A stretch of DNA of 30,079 nt, from the IMG/VR virus record IMGVR_UViG_3300006754_000089, positions 1-30,079 of that record; one strand, 5' to 3'. Shown here in pieces: positions 15,612 to 22,543 of the stretch. The translations under genes were made by a program, and so were the position numbers. The DNA is from a virus. The notes under the pieces are model-generated. The model made no database searches, was not told the DNA's origin, and was given only the letters and a program-made list of their open reading frames with translations. The stretch's first letter is position 1. Every line of letters begins with the position of its first letter.

Positions 15612-16934
15612 TCATCTCTCCTCGTTTATAATGATGGGCTTAGCCCATGATGGAATAGGGTAGCTACTGCTCATAGTCTCTATGTCATAGTCTCCAACTA
15701 TACCTATAATGGTCTTAAACTTTGGCTTATGATCTCCATATGGGGCAATCCCATCTGTCAGTACGATACATATGTCAACCGCTGGCTTAATGTTTTCTGC
15801 TGATAGTATGCCTATGCCCATGTCGGTGCCGCCACCCCCGGTGAGGTCAGCATGCTTGGCACTTATAATCTTTTGTGCCCTTGATGCCTCACTGTCACAG
15901 GCGATTAGATACATGTCTGATGACGTTGCACCTCCCTCCTTGCAAATACCACCAACCTCTGCCATCGCCTCATCTAACTCTCCCCCCAACATGGAGCCAC
16001 TAGTGTCCACCACGATGGCAATACGTGCGCGAGGACTATGCATGGCGGGTGCAATGATTGGACCGTACGCATCTTGCTTCCTTGATGGTCGCTTGTATGT
16101 GTAGTCAGTCTGACCATTGACATGGGCAATAGCAGATTTGATCTGCGCTCTTAGTTCTTTCTTCCAGCAGACCTTGGGAGACAGGAGTTCCTTGGACCAG
16201 ACCTTGAGGTGGTCTGGGACAAAGCCCCTGCCTCTATGCTTGGAGCTTGCAGCTATTTGAGTTTGATTGGCGATGTCTCGCTCTATCAACTCTGCCCTCC
16301 CATTGTCAACACCGGAGGGATTAACTCCAGCATCCTCAGAGGATGTGGCAGACTCATCTGGATCTAAGGGTGGACCATCAAGCGGGTCTCCGGGCTTGCC
16401 GTGCTCCCACTCTCGCTGGACCCCATCCGCGCAACTGCCTCCAAACTGTGGGTCAAGGGGCGAGTTCCAGTCATCTCCTTTCTGCTTTATAAGCTCTGCA
16501 TAGTACTCTTCCCAGAGCAGGTAGTCTTCCATGCCTATGCTCTCAGCGTAGATCGATGAGGGTGGAAGGTGTGCCTCTATCTCATCCTTGCCATAGAACT
16601 GGCAGTCATCCCTCACATTGTCGTTGACCTCTGCGTCCATTGCAATGTTGGCAATCTCTGGTATCGCCATCATAATCTCAGCCCTGCGGTGATGCCTCCG
16701 TATGAGGTGCATCACCTCATGGTATATAACAGCAGTGATAACAGGAACCGTCCACTTCTCTACTATCTCAGGATGGTAGTAGCATCTCCAGTACTTATCT
16801 ACTCCCATCGTTGGGGTGCCACCCGACATACACTCACTGGATGGGATGACATTCATGGCCCATATGCCAGTGCTTAGGTATGGAAACTTGTGGCAAGCGG
16901 CTAGCCTCGCGGCCTGTACTTCCTCATGTATCAT
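15612..16934 (-). CDS. VWA-like metallopeptidase (DUF2201-type), MoxR partner
   Basis: A 440-residue protein with two parts. The N-terminal part is a predicted zinc peptidase: YHEVMH with H72, E73 and H76, then NIAMDAEVND (96-105), as in the DUF2201 putative metallopeptidase family. Residues about 130-225 are an acidic linker. The C-terminal part is a von Willebrand A-like domain with a MIDAS motif DTSGSM (310-315), a GGGTDMGIG loop and a VLTDG strand. In bacteria this family works with MoxR-type AAA ATPases, one of which is encoded two genes upstream. The ATGs and stops overlap on both sides. Role in the phage is unknown; remodelling or proteolysis of a host or virion complex is inferred. 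Confidence 0.88.
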   Translation of the reverse strand: MIHEEVQAARLAACHKFPYLSTGIWAMNVIPSSECMSGGTPTMGVDKYWRCYYHPEIVEKWTVPVITAVIYHEVMHLIRRHHRRAEIMMAIPEIANIAMDAEVNDNVRDDCQFYGKDEIEAHLPPSSIYAESIGMEDYLLWEEYYAELIKQKGDDWNSPLDPQFGGSCADGVQREWEHGKPGDPLDGPPLDPDESATSSEDAGVNPSGVDNGRAELIERDIANQTQIAASSKHRGRGFVPDHLKVWSKELLSPKVCWKKELRAQIKSAIAHVNGQTDYTYKRPSRKQDAYGPIIAPAMHSPRARIAIVVDTSGSMLGGELDEAMAEVGGICKEGGATSSDMYLIACDSEASRAQKIISAKHADLTGGGGTDMGIGILSAENIKPAVDICIVLTDGIAPYGDHKPKFKTIIGIVGDYDIETMSSSYPIPSWAKPIIINEER

Positions 16935-17109
16935 CGCGCCAATCCTTTCTATGCTTAATCTTTCTGGTGTACTTGCTCTTGTCTAGGAAGTACCTCCCCT
17001 GCTGGCGAGGGTGTCCCTTGCGGGTCTTGATGAGCATCTCTGTCAGCATGATTCTCTTCACCCTTTGATTGCCCCTGCAATATTTCCGGACTCCGGAGTT
17101 AGTCTCCAT
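16924..17109 (-). CDS. Small very basic hypothetical protein
   Basis: A 61-residue protein with more than a third Lys/Arg, possibly a nucleic-acid-binding peptide. AGGA stands 7 nt before the ATG. It overlaps the preceding gene by 11 bases and the VWA gene by 11 bases, so it lies inside the MoxR-VWA operon and is probably translated. Codons 4-9 (NSGVRK) are formed by the dispersed palindrome at 17085-17097, in a reading frame different from the other coding copies. Confidence 0.65.
   Translation of the reverse strand: METNSGVRKYCRGNQRVKRIMLTEMLIKTRKGHPRQQGRYFLDKSKYTRKIKHRKDWRDDT
17085..17097. repeat. Dispersed palindrome, copy 2
   Basis: TCCGGA-C-TCCGGA near the 5' end of the small basic gene, two bases short of the preceding stop codon. 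Confidence 0.9.
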
Positions 17110-17389
17110 AGCTAAATCCTATCATTATAGTTCCCTTGTCTGTGTCTACTCCACCCTCCAACCCACTAGGCCAATCGTTCTTTCGCAGTCTCTCGAAAGC
17201 TTGAACCTCTTCCGGTATCCAAGTCCTAGCTATCCGGAGATTCCTACAGTGGTCGCAAATAACGTCCCACCTTGAAGAAAGCCACCACTCTATACTTTCC
17301 AAGTGCTCCGGGTTGAAGTCATCCTTCCACCCATAGTTGTAGTCCTTCCAAGTCATACCGTTGGCGAGATGTTCCCGTTTATCTTTCAT
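17099..17389 (-). CDS. Hypothetical protein with a CxxC motif
   Basis: A 96-residue Trp-rich protein (MTWKDYNYGWKDD, WWLSSRWDVICDHCRNLRIA) of unknown family. One CDHC pair could hold a metal, but no second pair is seen. The ATG at 17389 is preferred because AAAGG stands about 10 nt upstream; an open extension to 17506 overlaps the MoxR gene and looks non-coding. It starts 14 bases after the MoxR stop, in the same operon. Confidence 0.7.
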   Translation of the reverse strand: MKDKREHLANGMTWKDYNYGWKDDFNPEHLESIEWWLSSRWDVICDHCRNLRIARTWIPEEVQAFERLRKNDWPSGLEGGVDTDKGTIMIGFSYGD

Positions 17390-17402
17390 AATGTCAATAC
17401 CT

Positions 17403-18539
17403 TTAGTTGGATTTGAGGATGCCAGACTTGGAGAGCATCGGGATGAACGCTTCGATGGCGCTTTCGACCAGTGGAAGATCGATGCCCTGCTCCATTCCAT
17501 TCTCATAGCACTTGACTAGATTCGGGCACACGCCAGCCGCAACGTCTACGGCACCTTGATCTGCGGCACCCTCAAGCACTGCCCATATCTGGTTCCATGT
17601 TTCGATAGCATCTTCGGCTTCGTCAGATCCTTCGATGCTGCGTATGGCATATGAAGTTGCACTGTTGAGTATGGCGAACTGCTTATCGCCAGCCTTGGGC
17701 AGCTTGTACTTCTTGCCAGCCGCCAGAACTTCCTTTGGATCGGGGAGGTCTAGCTCGTTGAGGAAGTTAACGAACTCAAGGCCAGCACCATTGCCCACAC
17801 ATCCAGCTATAAGCTCAGTGAGTATGTCATCCTTTCCATCGATGGACTTGACTGCTGCCAGCATCTCAGCGGCAACGGTCCAAGACCGTGGAGACGGCCA
17901 AGCTCCAGCCTGTAGCGACTCCTCCTTGGGTAGGGAGGATATCATCTCTGGTCGAGCCTTGGCGAATGAGGCAACCATTGCCCTGCTCTCTGGGATGTGA
18001 CTCTTCCAGTCATCGGGTAGCACCGGGAACGAGGGGATCGGGAAGTCAGAGGTCATGCCAGTGATCCATGTCTCTGGGCTGAACTCCCAAGGTAGGTGGC
18101 AGAATCTGTTGGCCAGCGGAGGGGCGAAGTCAAAGCCGCCCGGAGTCTGGTCAGTTGGGTTGGAGCATGCGACCACCCAAGTGTCATCCTTGGGAAGCTC
18201 ATGGTCTCCGACTATCTTGTCGAGGCACACCCTCATTAGCCCCATCTGCACCGTGGGAGGTGCCCCTCCGATCTCATCAAGGAACAGCAAGCCCCCACCG
18301 TGAGCGGTGAGATTCATAGCCCAACGTGGTGCCGCATACACAACCCCGCCATTGCCATCGTTCATCGGCAACCCTGCAAAGTCAGTTGGATCGCAGAGCG
18401 ATGCGATGCGTGTCTCAAGGTGCTTCTCGCATTCCTTGGCGAGTAGGTTTATGAGTGCCGACTTGCCTACTCCGGGATCACCTTGGATGTGGATGGGATT
18501 GCCCGTCTGGATTGCGACTGCTGTGGCTTGAAACGTCAT
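17403..18539 (-). CDS. MoxR-type AAA+ ATPase
   Basis: A 378-residue AAA+ protein. Walker A GDPGVGKS is at residues 20-27, Walker B LLFLDE at 84-89, sensor 1 with N127 (VACSNP), and a NRF arginine motif at 144-146. The arrangement matches MoxR-like ATPases, which act as remodelling chaperones, usually with a VWA-domain protein; a VWA metallopeptidase is encoded two genes downstream. The C-terminal 180 residues are helical and lid-like. AGGAG stands 8 nt before the ATG. It is first in its operon, behind a clear promoter and a leader carrying a dispersed palindrome. Substrate unknown. Confidence 0.9.
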   Translation of the reverse strand: MTFQATAVAIQTGNPIHIQGDPGVGKSALINLLAKECEKHLETRIASLCDPTDFAGLPMNDGNGGVVYAAPRWAMNLTAHGGGLLFLDEIGGAPPTVQMGLMRVCLDKIVGDHELPKDDTWVVACSNPTDQTPGGFDFAPPLANRFCHLPWEFSPETWITGMTSDFPIPSFPVLPDDWKSHIPESRAMVASFAKARPEMISSLPKEESLQAGAWPSPRSWTVAAEMLAAVKSIDGKDDILTELIAGCVGNGAGLEFVNFLNELDLPDPKEVLAAGKKYKLPKAGDKQFAILNSATSYAIRSIEGSDEAEDAIETWNQIWAVLEGAADQGAVDVAAGVCPNLVKCYENGMEQGIDLPLVESAIEAFIPMLSKSGILKSN

Positions 18540-18559
18540 GGTGTTTCTCCTGTTCTTTC

Positions 18560-18572
18560 TCCGGAGTCCGGA
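18560..18572. repeat. Dispersed palindrome, copy 3
   Basis: TCCGGA-G-TCCGGA in the predicted 5' leader of the MoxR operon, about 20 bases upstream of the start codon and just upstream of the ribosome binding site. Confidence 0.9.
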
Positions 18573-18604
18573 GAGTAGTTGATGGAATGTCCTGCTCTGT
18601 CAAT

Positions 18605-18633
18605 AATATATGTAATCTTTTAGGTGGTGTCAA
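18605..18633 (-). promoter_or_regulatory. Sigma-70-like promoter for the MoxR-VWA operon
   Basis: Minus strand TTGACA (18628-18633), 17-bp spacer, TATATT (18605-18610). The -35 overlaps the stop codon of the preceding gene. Predicted leader about 60 nt. Confidence 0.75.
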
Positions 18634-19640
18634 CCCTTAAGGGCTTGCATTGTAGCCCAGATCTTTACCTTGGATGGATCGAAAAGAATCTTATCCATCG
18701 AAGCCCTCCAAGATTTGCGCTTTTCGTACCTTTCTTTTGCAACCTCCTCAGTTAGACCTCCTTGTCGTATCAACTGATCTGTTCTACCCTGCTTGATGCC
18801 CACCCCAACAGCATCGTATAGCTGTTCGCCATAGTTCGCTATGTAATCCTTCACCCATAGCGTACCCCGGTAGCGATTGGCGCTACCATTCTTGTTGTAC
18901 TCGTATGGCTGCACCGCAAAGACATCATCATATGCGGTCTTTAGTTTCCTTTCCTCTTCCCTGTTGGCGGCATCAAGATCTTCCTTTGAGGAGAAACCGT
19001 ATGCCTTGGTGCTAAGTACCCACCTCCCGGAGGTGAACCTATTAATGTTAGGGATGTCCGGGCGCTTTATCTCTGTGATGAAGGAGTTCCAACTCCCGTT
19101 GCAGTCCAAAGAATTGATTGGGACAAATCCGCTAGCCTTCAATTCCTTTATCCGCACCCTCCCCTTATGGGACTGGCTCTTGCTGTGTGACTTGAGATTC
19201 TTTACCGACTTGCGGCACACATCGCAGTATGTCTTATCCTCCTTCCTTGCTTGGAGTTCTCGCTGCTCCCTCTCCAGTAAGAGCACCACACTTTTGAGGG
19301 TGGACCGCATGCCGACATCGTCAACAGATGTCTCTATTTCTGAGTGAAATTTTCTAAAGGACTCCTTCTTGAGTTCATCGAAGGGGATGCTGTCTATGTA
19401 GTCTGTGATTCTTCGACCACTGTAAGCCCTTCCCCCGCTGAGGATGTCATCGGTGATCGATATCAGCAACTGTAATCCCCTTGGCCTTTGATCCGTTGTA
19501 CCAATCCCGTAGTCTCCATTCTTATCAGTGGAGTCTAGGTCGTGAAGCTCTGCGATTGCCTTGGTTAGTTCACGTAGTGCGTTGTCAACATTGACCACCT
19601 TGGTGTTGACCTTCCATTGCGGAACTCTGTGGTACCTCAT
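18630..19640 (-). CDS. Hypothetical protein with a C2H2-like zinc finger
   Basis: A 336-residue protein of unknown family. In the middle, CDVCRKSVKNLKSHSKSQSH (about residues 138-157) has the spacing of a C2H2 finger, suggesting nucleic-acid binding. The remainder is charged and mixed alpha/beta. The ATG at 19640 is set by AGGAGG 7 nt upstream and overlaps the HNH stop as ATGA; a longer frame begins with TTG and is rejected. It is coupled to the HNH gene and may form a functional pair with it. Confidence 0.8.
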   Translation of the reverse strand: MRYHRVPQWKVNTKVVNVDNALRELTKAIAELHDLDSTDKNGDYGIGTTDQRPRGLQLLISITDDILSGGRAYSGRRITDYIDSIPFDELKKESFRKFHSEIETSVDDVGMRSTLKSVVLLLEREQRELQARKEDKTYCDVCRKSVKNLKSHSKSQSHKGRVRIKELKASGFVPINSLDCNGSWNSFITEIKRPDIPNINRFTSGRWVLSTKAYGFSSKEDLDAANREEERKLKTAYDDVFAVQPYEYNKNGSANRYRGTLWVKDYIANYGEQLYDAVGVGIKQGRTDQLIRQGGLTEEVAKERYEKRKSWRASMDKILFDPSKVKIWATMQALKG

Positions 19641-20080
19641 GGTGATTCCTCCTTTAGATGGTGTATACGGTGGCAATTAGCGCATAGAATTATGCACTTC
19701 TTCGCCTCTTTCTTTATCCTATCTAGGCCAATGCGCTTCCTAGAAACCGCACTCAATCCAAACTCCTTCTTGTCGGGGTCTTTGTGGTGAAAGTCTAGTG
19801 CAACTGGATGCTCGTTGTATCCGCATCGGCTGCACCCTCTCTTCGTTTTCCACTCAGAAAGAAAGGCGATTAAATCCTTAGTCCTTTTCTTTTGTTGGGC
19901 GCGTACCTTCTTTCTGTTCCTCTGGTAGTGCTCTGCGCTGTACTCTTTCTGGCATGGGCGGCAATAGCTGTGGCCCATTACATTCGCGGACTTCCTATCT
20001 CCGCGCTTCCTATCTCCTACGTTGTCGGTCTCCTTCTTGCAACGTGGACAGATATATTTTCCGGACTCCGGAGAAATCAT
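19637..20080 (-). CDS. HNH endonuclease
   Basis: A 147-residue protein. An N-terminal Cys cluster (C11, C14, C40, C43) resembles a zinc ribbon. The HNH core has C83-x2-C86, the LDFHH motif (H98, H99) and CANCHRIHH (C133, C136, H137, H140, H141), i.e. the treble-clef zinc knuckle and catalytic histidines. Phage HNH enzymes serve as homing nucleases or packaging-associated nucleases. The ATG at 20080 is chosen over a GTG at 20086 because GAGGGG lies 5 nt upstream. Codons 4-7 (PESG) come from a dispersed palindrome. Confidence 0.9.
   Translation of the reverse strand: MISPESGKYICPRCKKETDNVGDRKRGDRKSANVMGHSYCRPCQKEYSAEHYQRNRKKVRAQQKKRTKDLIAFLSEWKTKRGCSRCGYNEHPVALDFHHKDPDKKEFGLSAVSRKRIGLDRIKKEAKKCIILCANCHRIHHLKEESP
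20060..20072. repeat. Dispersed palindrome, copy 4
   Basis: TCCGGA-C-TCCGGA inside the HNH gene, covering codons 3-8 and read as PESG. Confidence 0.9.
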
Positions 20081-20096
20081 TGGCACCCCTCAGTGC

Positions 20097-20306
20097 TTAG
20101 TGTGTGCTGTCGAACATGACCACAGCGGTAGGGTGGGCGGCAATTGCCTCGCTAATTGTTTCGTAGCAGTCAAGGTAGGTCCGCTTGGGCAATCCCTCAA
20201 GAATCGGTCCATCTTTTAGGGTGTAGACGCCATGCTCTATTACTTTATAGACTGGATCAGTGCGCGTCCCGTTGCGCGGCGGAACTGGCTCAATCGTCAA
20301 GTCCAT
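20097..20306 (-). CDS. Hypothetical small protein
   Basis: A 69-residue protein of unknown family with a beta-rich first half and an acidic helical second half. GGAGG stands about 8 nt before the ATG at 20306, which fixes the start. A sigma-70-like promoter lies about 40 bp upstream. It begins a short operon with the HNH gene and the zinc-finger gene. Confidence 0.75.
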   Translation of the reverse strand: MDLTIEPVPPRNGTRTDPVYKVIEHGVYTLKDGPILEGLPKRTYLDCYETISEAIAAHPTAVVMFDSTH

Positions 20307-20343
20307 CCTTACACCTCCGTTTGTTTTTGTTGTGGTATTGACA

Positions 20344-20372
20344 AAGATAGTAATGTCCCGGCTATATGTCAA
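20344..20372 (-). promoter_or_regulatory. Sigma-70-like promoter for the 20306 to 18630 genes
   Basis: Minus strand TTGACA (20367-20372), 17-bp spacer, TATCTT (20344-20349). It is followed by GTCAATACC (complement of 20334-20342), shared with the promoter at 21801-21829. The -35 lies within the end of the preceding gene. Confidence 0.75.
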
Positions 20373-20763
20373 GCGATATGTTTCCTACGTCCGCTGGATG
20401 TTCCCCGGTTTCCCACCCCCATTGGTCACGAGGGGCCAGCATGCCCCCATCCATTGAGTACTCTCTCCCGCAATCGCAGGTATTTGTGAACTGCGAGAGG
20501 GCTACCCGCCTACCGCAATCACACTTCCCTATTGCAGCCTCAGCGTATGAGCGCCGACAAACCTCAACCCCTTGCGGTGCGTATCCTTCCATCTCTCCCG
20601 CTCTGCACTTGCGGAGGTTCTCAATCCCCGCTGGTGCCATGATCGATTCATCGACCACGCCGTGCTTGTCGCAGTCAAAGCTAAAGCCGCGACCTCCCGG
20701 CCCCTGCCACATAAGATGGTACTCGACCACCTCTACTCGCTTACGCTCGCTGAGAATTTCCAT
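20362..20763 (-). CDS. Cys-rich zinc-ribbon-like phage protein
   Basis: A 133-residue protein. A first half with scattered cysteines is followed by KCDCGRRVAL and NTCDCGREYS, two CxCG knuckles about 17 residues apart, as in zinc ribbons, and by LAPRDQWGWETGE, a C-terminal motif I recall from hypothetical proteins of many siphophages. Function unknown. AAGG stands 6 nt before the ATG. Its leader holds the branched structure at 20784-20849. Confidence 0.75.
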   Translation of the reverse strand: MEILSERKRVEVVEYHLMWQGPGGRGFSFDCDKHGVVDESIMAPAGIENLRKCRAGEMEGYAPQGVEVCRRSYAEAAIGKCDCGRRVALSQFTNTCDCGREYSMDGGMLAPRDQWGWETGEHPADVGNISLDI

Positions 20764-20783
20764 AACTTACCTTTCTGTGTGGT

Positions 20784-20849
20784 GTAGTCGCATAGCCTTG
20801 GAACTATGCGGGGCATTACGGCCCGATGGGCCGTCCTCTGCGAGACTAC
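20784..20849. ncRNA. Candidate three-way-junction RNA in the intercistronic spacer
   Basis: GTAGTC (20784-20789) pairs with GACTAC (20844-20849) as outer stem. Inside are two perfect 7-bp hairpins: CGCATAG/CTATGCG (20789-20795 with 20804-20810) and ACGGCCC/GGGCCGT (20818-20824 with 20828-20834). It fills the gap between two leftward genes and ends about 12 nt before the downstream ribosome binding site. No known riboswitch class could be assigned. Confidence 0.5.
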
Positions 20850-20850
20850 G

Positions 20851-21039
20851 CTACGAGTTTATCATTAGCCAGTGGTCGCGATCCGGGATGCAGTCATCGT
20901 AGCAGTCATCGCATAGCACCCCATCGCCGCCATCGTTGTCTGCAAACTCACATTCTTCGACCTCAAGTTTCTCGCAAGCGTTGCAGTTTCTCCGGATTCC
21001 GGAGTCCGGAGCGAGTTGTCTCTGATTATTGCAGTCCAT
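20851..21039 (-). CDS. Cys-rich acidic small protein
   Basis: A 62-residue protein with CNAC near residues 20-23, a cysteine at 30 and CDDCYDDC near 43-50, probably a small metal-binding domain. GGGGAGG stands about 9 nt before the ATG at 21039, which is one base after the GP88-like stop; longer frames to 21300 lie wholly inside that gene and are rejected. A triple-unit palindrome encodes residues 11-17 (PDSGIRR). Confidence 0.7.
   Translation of the reverse strand: MDCNNQRQLAPDSGIRRNCNACEKLEVEECEFADNDGGDGVLCDDCYDDCIPDRDHWLMINS
20991..21010. repeat. Dispersed palindrome, copy 5 (triple unit)
   Basis: TCCGGA-T-TCCGGA-G-TCCGGA: three hexamers with single-base spacers, inside the coding region of the 62-residue protein. 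Confidence 0.9.
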
Positions 21040-21040
21040 A

Positions 21041-21733
21041 CTAGCTTGCCTCCCCTGAGCGAATAAATTGTAAGCTAAACGTGATGTGGTAGTTGGATGG
21101 GACGACCCGTCCCGGAACTTTAGTGTAGTCGTAGAATTGGACATCGGGAAACATCTCAAACAACTCCGGAAAGATGCGCTCCCACCGGAGATCTGAGGTA
21201 CCGTTGAGCCGCACCGCCGGGATCTTGTCCTCTCGCTTTGCCTTGCGTTCCAAGGCGCGTACCTCTTTGACCAGCATAGCCTTATAGGCTGGTCGATCAT
21301 TTAAGAATAGCGCGGCGCGGCGTTGCCTTGCTTCTTGCACGTTGTCGAATACACCCCGCCCGGATTCGTCAAGGCAATACATCCAACAGGGCTTAGTGCT
21401 ATCGGTTTTCTTTGCCTTGCCCTTGCTCCGGACACCTTGCACCGTACCACCGGGCGCGTCTTGGAATCTCCAATCGCTCTTATCCGCATCGTGGACCGGG
21501 AAGCCCCAAAAGGTAGCGGGAAGCGGATCGCCTTTCTTTATAGCAAAGACCACAGCGATATTGCCGCCACCTTCTAGGAATTCCCGCGCCTCTTTGTCGT
21601 TTGCCTTGTGAGCAAACGCGCAAAAGTTCGCGCCCGATTTGGTATACGGGGGGAGGTGCTGAATTGCACCTAAGATATTCTTGCCGTCCTTCGCAGTCTT
21701 GGCGTTGTTTGCAGCAGCAGTTAATAGTGCCAT
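21041..21733 (-). CDS. GP88-family protein with permuted segments
   Basis: A 230-residue protein. The start (LLTAAANNAKTAKDG...HLPPYTKSGANFCAFA) and the part from about residue 113 (CWMYCLDESGRGVFDNVQEA, AVRLNGTSDLRWE, PDVQFYDYTKVPGR, NYHITFS) match the 'gene product 88' family as I remember it. The segment EGGGNIAVVFAIKKGDPLP with WGFPVHDADKSDWRF and SKGKAKK (about residues 54-110) normally follows the NYHLTFS block, but here lies before the CWMYC block. The family's function is unknown. GGGAG stands before the ATG, and a promoter and a palindrome lie upstream. Confidence 0.75.
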   Translation of the reverse strand: MALLTAAANNAKTAKDGKNILGAIQHLPPYTKSGANFCAFAHKANDKEAREFLEGGGNIAVVFAIKKGDPLPATFWGFPVHDADKSDWRFQDAPGGTVQGVRSKGKAKKTDSTKPCWMYCLDESGRGVFDNVQEARQRRAALFLNDRPAYKAMLVKEVRALERKAKREDKIPAVRLNGTSDLRWERIFPELFEMFPDVQFYDYTKVPGRVVPSNYHITFSLQFIRSGEAS

Positions 21734-21749
21734 GAGTTACTCTCCCTTT

Positions 21750-21762
21750 TCCGGACTCCGGA
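21750..21762. repeat. Dispersed palindrome, copy 6
   Basis: TCCGGA-C-TCCGGA in the leader of the GP88-like gene, just upstream of its GGGAG ribosome binding site. Confidence 0.9.
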
Positions 21763-21800
21763 GAATTCCAGATGTCCAAGTGTTTGTGTGTGGTATTGAC

Positions 21801-21829
21801 AAGATAGCAAAGAGCTTGCCGCTTGTCAA
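21801..21829 (-). promoter_or_regulatory. Sigma-70-like promoter for the GP88-like gene
   Basis: Minus strand TTGACA (21824-21829), 17-bp spacer, TATCTT (21801-21806), followed by GTCAATACC as at the 20344 promoter. Confidence 0.75.
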
Positions 21830-21831
21830 TA

Positions 21832-21954
21832 CTAAAATTTCTTGCTGTATTTTCTCCGGACGCGCCTTTTACGCATAACCGCATAGATAACCAGCACAGC
21901 ATACGGTCCGATTAATAGCAGCGCCTCCGCACCCGCTTCTATCCACAGGCTCAT
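21832..21954 (-). CDS. 40-residue single-span membrane protein
   Basis: A short frame starting ATGAGCCTG at 21954 and ending TAG at 21832. Residues about 7-27 form one hydrophobic span (Ala/Leu/Ile/Val with Gly-Pro-Tyr), followed by a strongly basic tail (KRRVRRKYSKK), so the C-terminus should stay in the cytoplasm. Its ATG overlaps the preceding stop as ATGA, and the palindrome at 21957-21969 places GGAG 8 nt upstream. A lysis, superinfection or membrane-targeting role is possible, but there is no family evidence. Confidence 0.55.
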   Translation of the reverse strand: MSLWIEAGAEALLLIGPYAVLVIYAVMRKRRVRRKYSKKF

Positions 21955-22316
21955 TCTCCGGACTCCGGAAAACCTACAACGTACTCCGGGTCTAGTTCCC
22001 ACAGTTCAAAGAGTATGTCTTTTTCCCCGCCCAGCTCTATGTAGTAATCACACGCTAGCGCCTCCGCTTGCGCGTCTTCGTACGCTTGCCCACAGGGCAA
22101 AACATATTCCCCCCTTGCGATTTGATGCCAACTCCCGGTCCCGTCTATTTGGTCCCGGAGTTGAAGGGGCTTAGTCCATTGAACCCGCATAGGCCACCGG
22201 GATTGATTAAATTCAGCACGTTGCCGGGTTAATTCTTCCCTACTACCCGCCTTTAAGGAGCAACGTATAGGATTGGCGTACTTGTAAAACCTATTTTCTC
22301 CGCTATGCTTTGCCAT
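21951..22316 (-). CDS. Hypothetical protein ending in palindrome-encoded residues
   Basis: A 121-residue protein of unknown family, basic and Trp-rich in the first half and acidic at the end. The ATG at 22316 follows the preceding stop by one base and has AGGA 7 nt upstream; a TTG at 22337 is rejected. The last six residues (FPESGE) are encoded by the palindrome at 21957-21969, and the TGA overlaps the ATG of the 40-residue membrane protein. Confidence 0.75.
   Translation of the reverse strand: MAKHSGENRFYKYANPIRCSLKAGSREELTRQRAEFNQSRWPMRVQWTKPLQLRDQIDGTGSWHQIARGEYVLPCGQAYEDAQAEALACDYYIELGGEKDILFELWELDPEYVVGFPESGE
21957..21969. repeat. Dispersed palindrome, copy 7
   Basis: TCCGGA-C-TCCGGA at the junction of two genes: it encodes PESG at the end of one and provides GGAG before the start of the next. 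Confidence 0.9.
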
Positions 22317-22317
22317 T

Positions 22318-22524
22318 TTATTTTCCTTGCCTTTCAATTGCAGCCATTGACTGGCCCAATAAGTGAAAACAATTTATCAGAGTTTGCTTGTCTAGTGTTT
22401 CGGGATCTAGATCTTTAATGCAATCCCAATTTGTACGGATGCATTGCGTATCAGCCCGGAGTTTATTAGACATTTCTGATTTTGCTTGTTTTACTTCATT
22501 CACGATACGCCCGGAAAAATCCAT
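22318..22524 (-). CDS. Hypothetical small helical protein
   Basis: A 68-residue, mainly helical protein of unknown family with two cysteines at 28 and 35. GAGGGGG stands 6-7 nt before the ATG. Its stop lies one base before the next ATG, so the two genes are coupled. Its leader contains the branched fold at 22544-22602 and lies downstream of two palindromes. Confidence 0.75.
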   Translation of the reverse strand: MDFSGRIVNEVKQAKSEMSNKLRADTQCIRTNWDCIKDLDPETLDKQTLINCFHLLGQSMAAIERQGK

Positions 22525-22543
22525 TTCTTGCCCCCTCTATTTA

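Noticed and set aside
20851-21300. A 149-codon frame overlapping the GP88-like gene
   Set aside because: Its upstream part lies entirely within the GP88-like gene; the well-placed GGGGAGG supports the short 62-residue gene instead.
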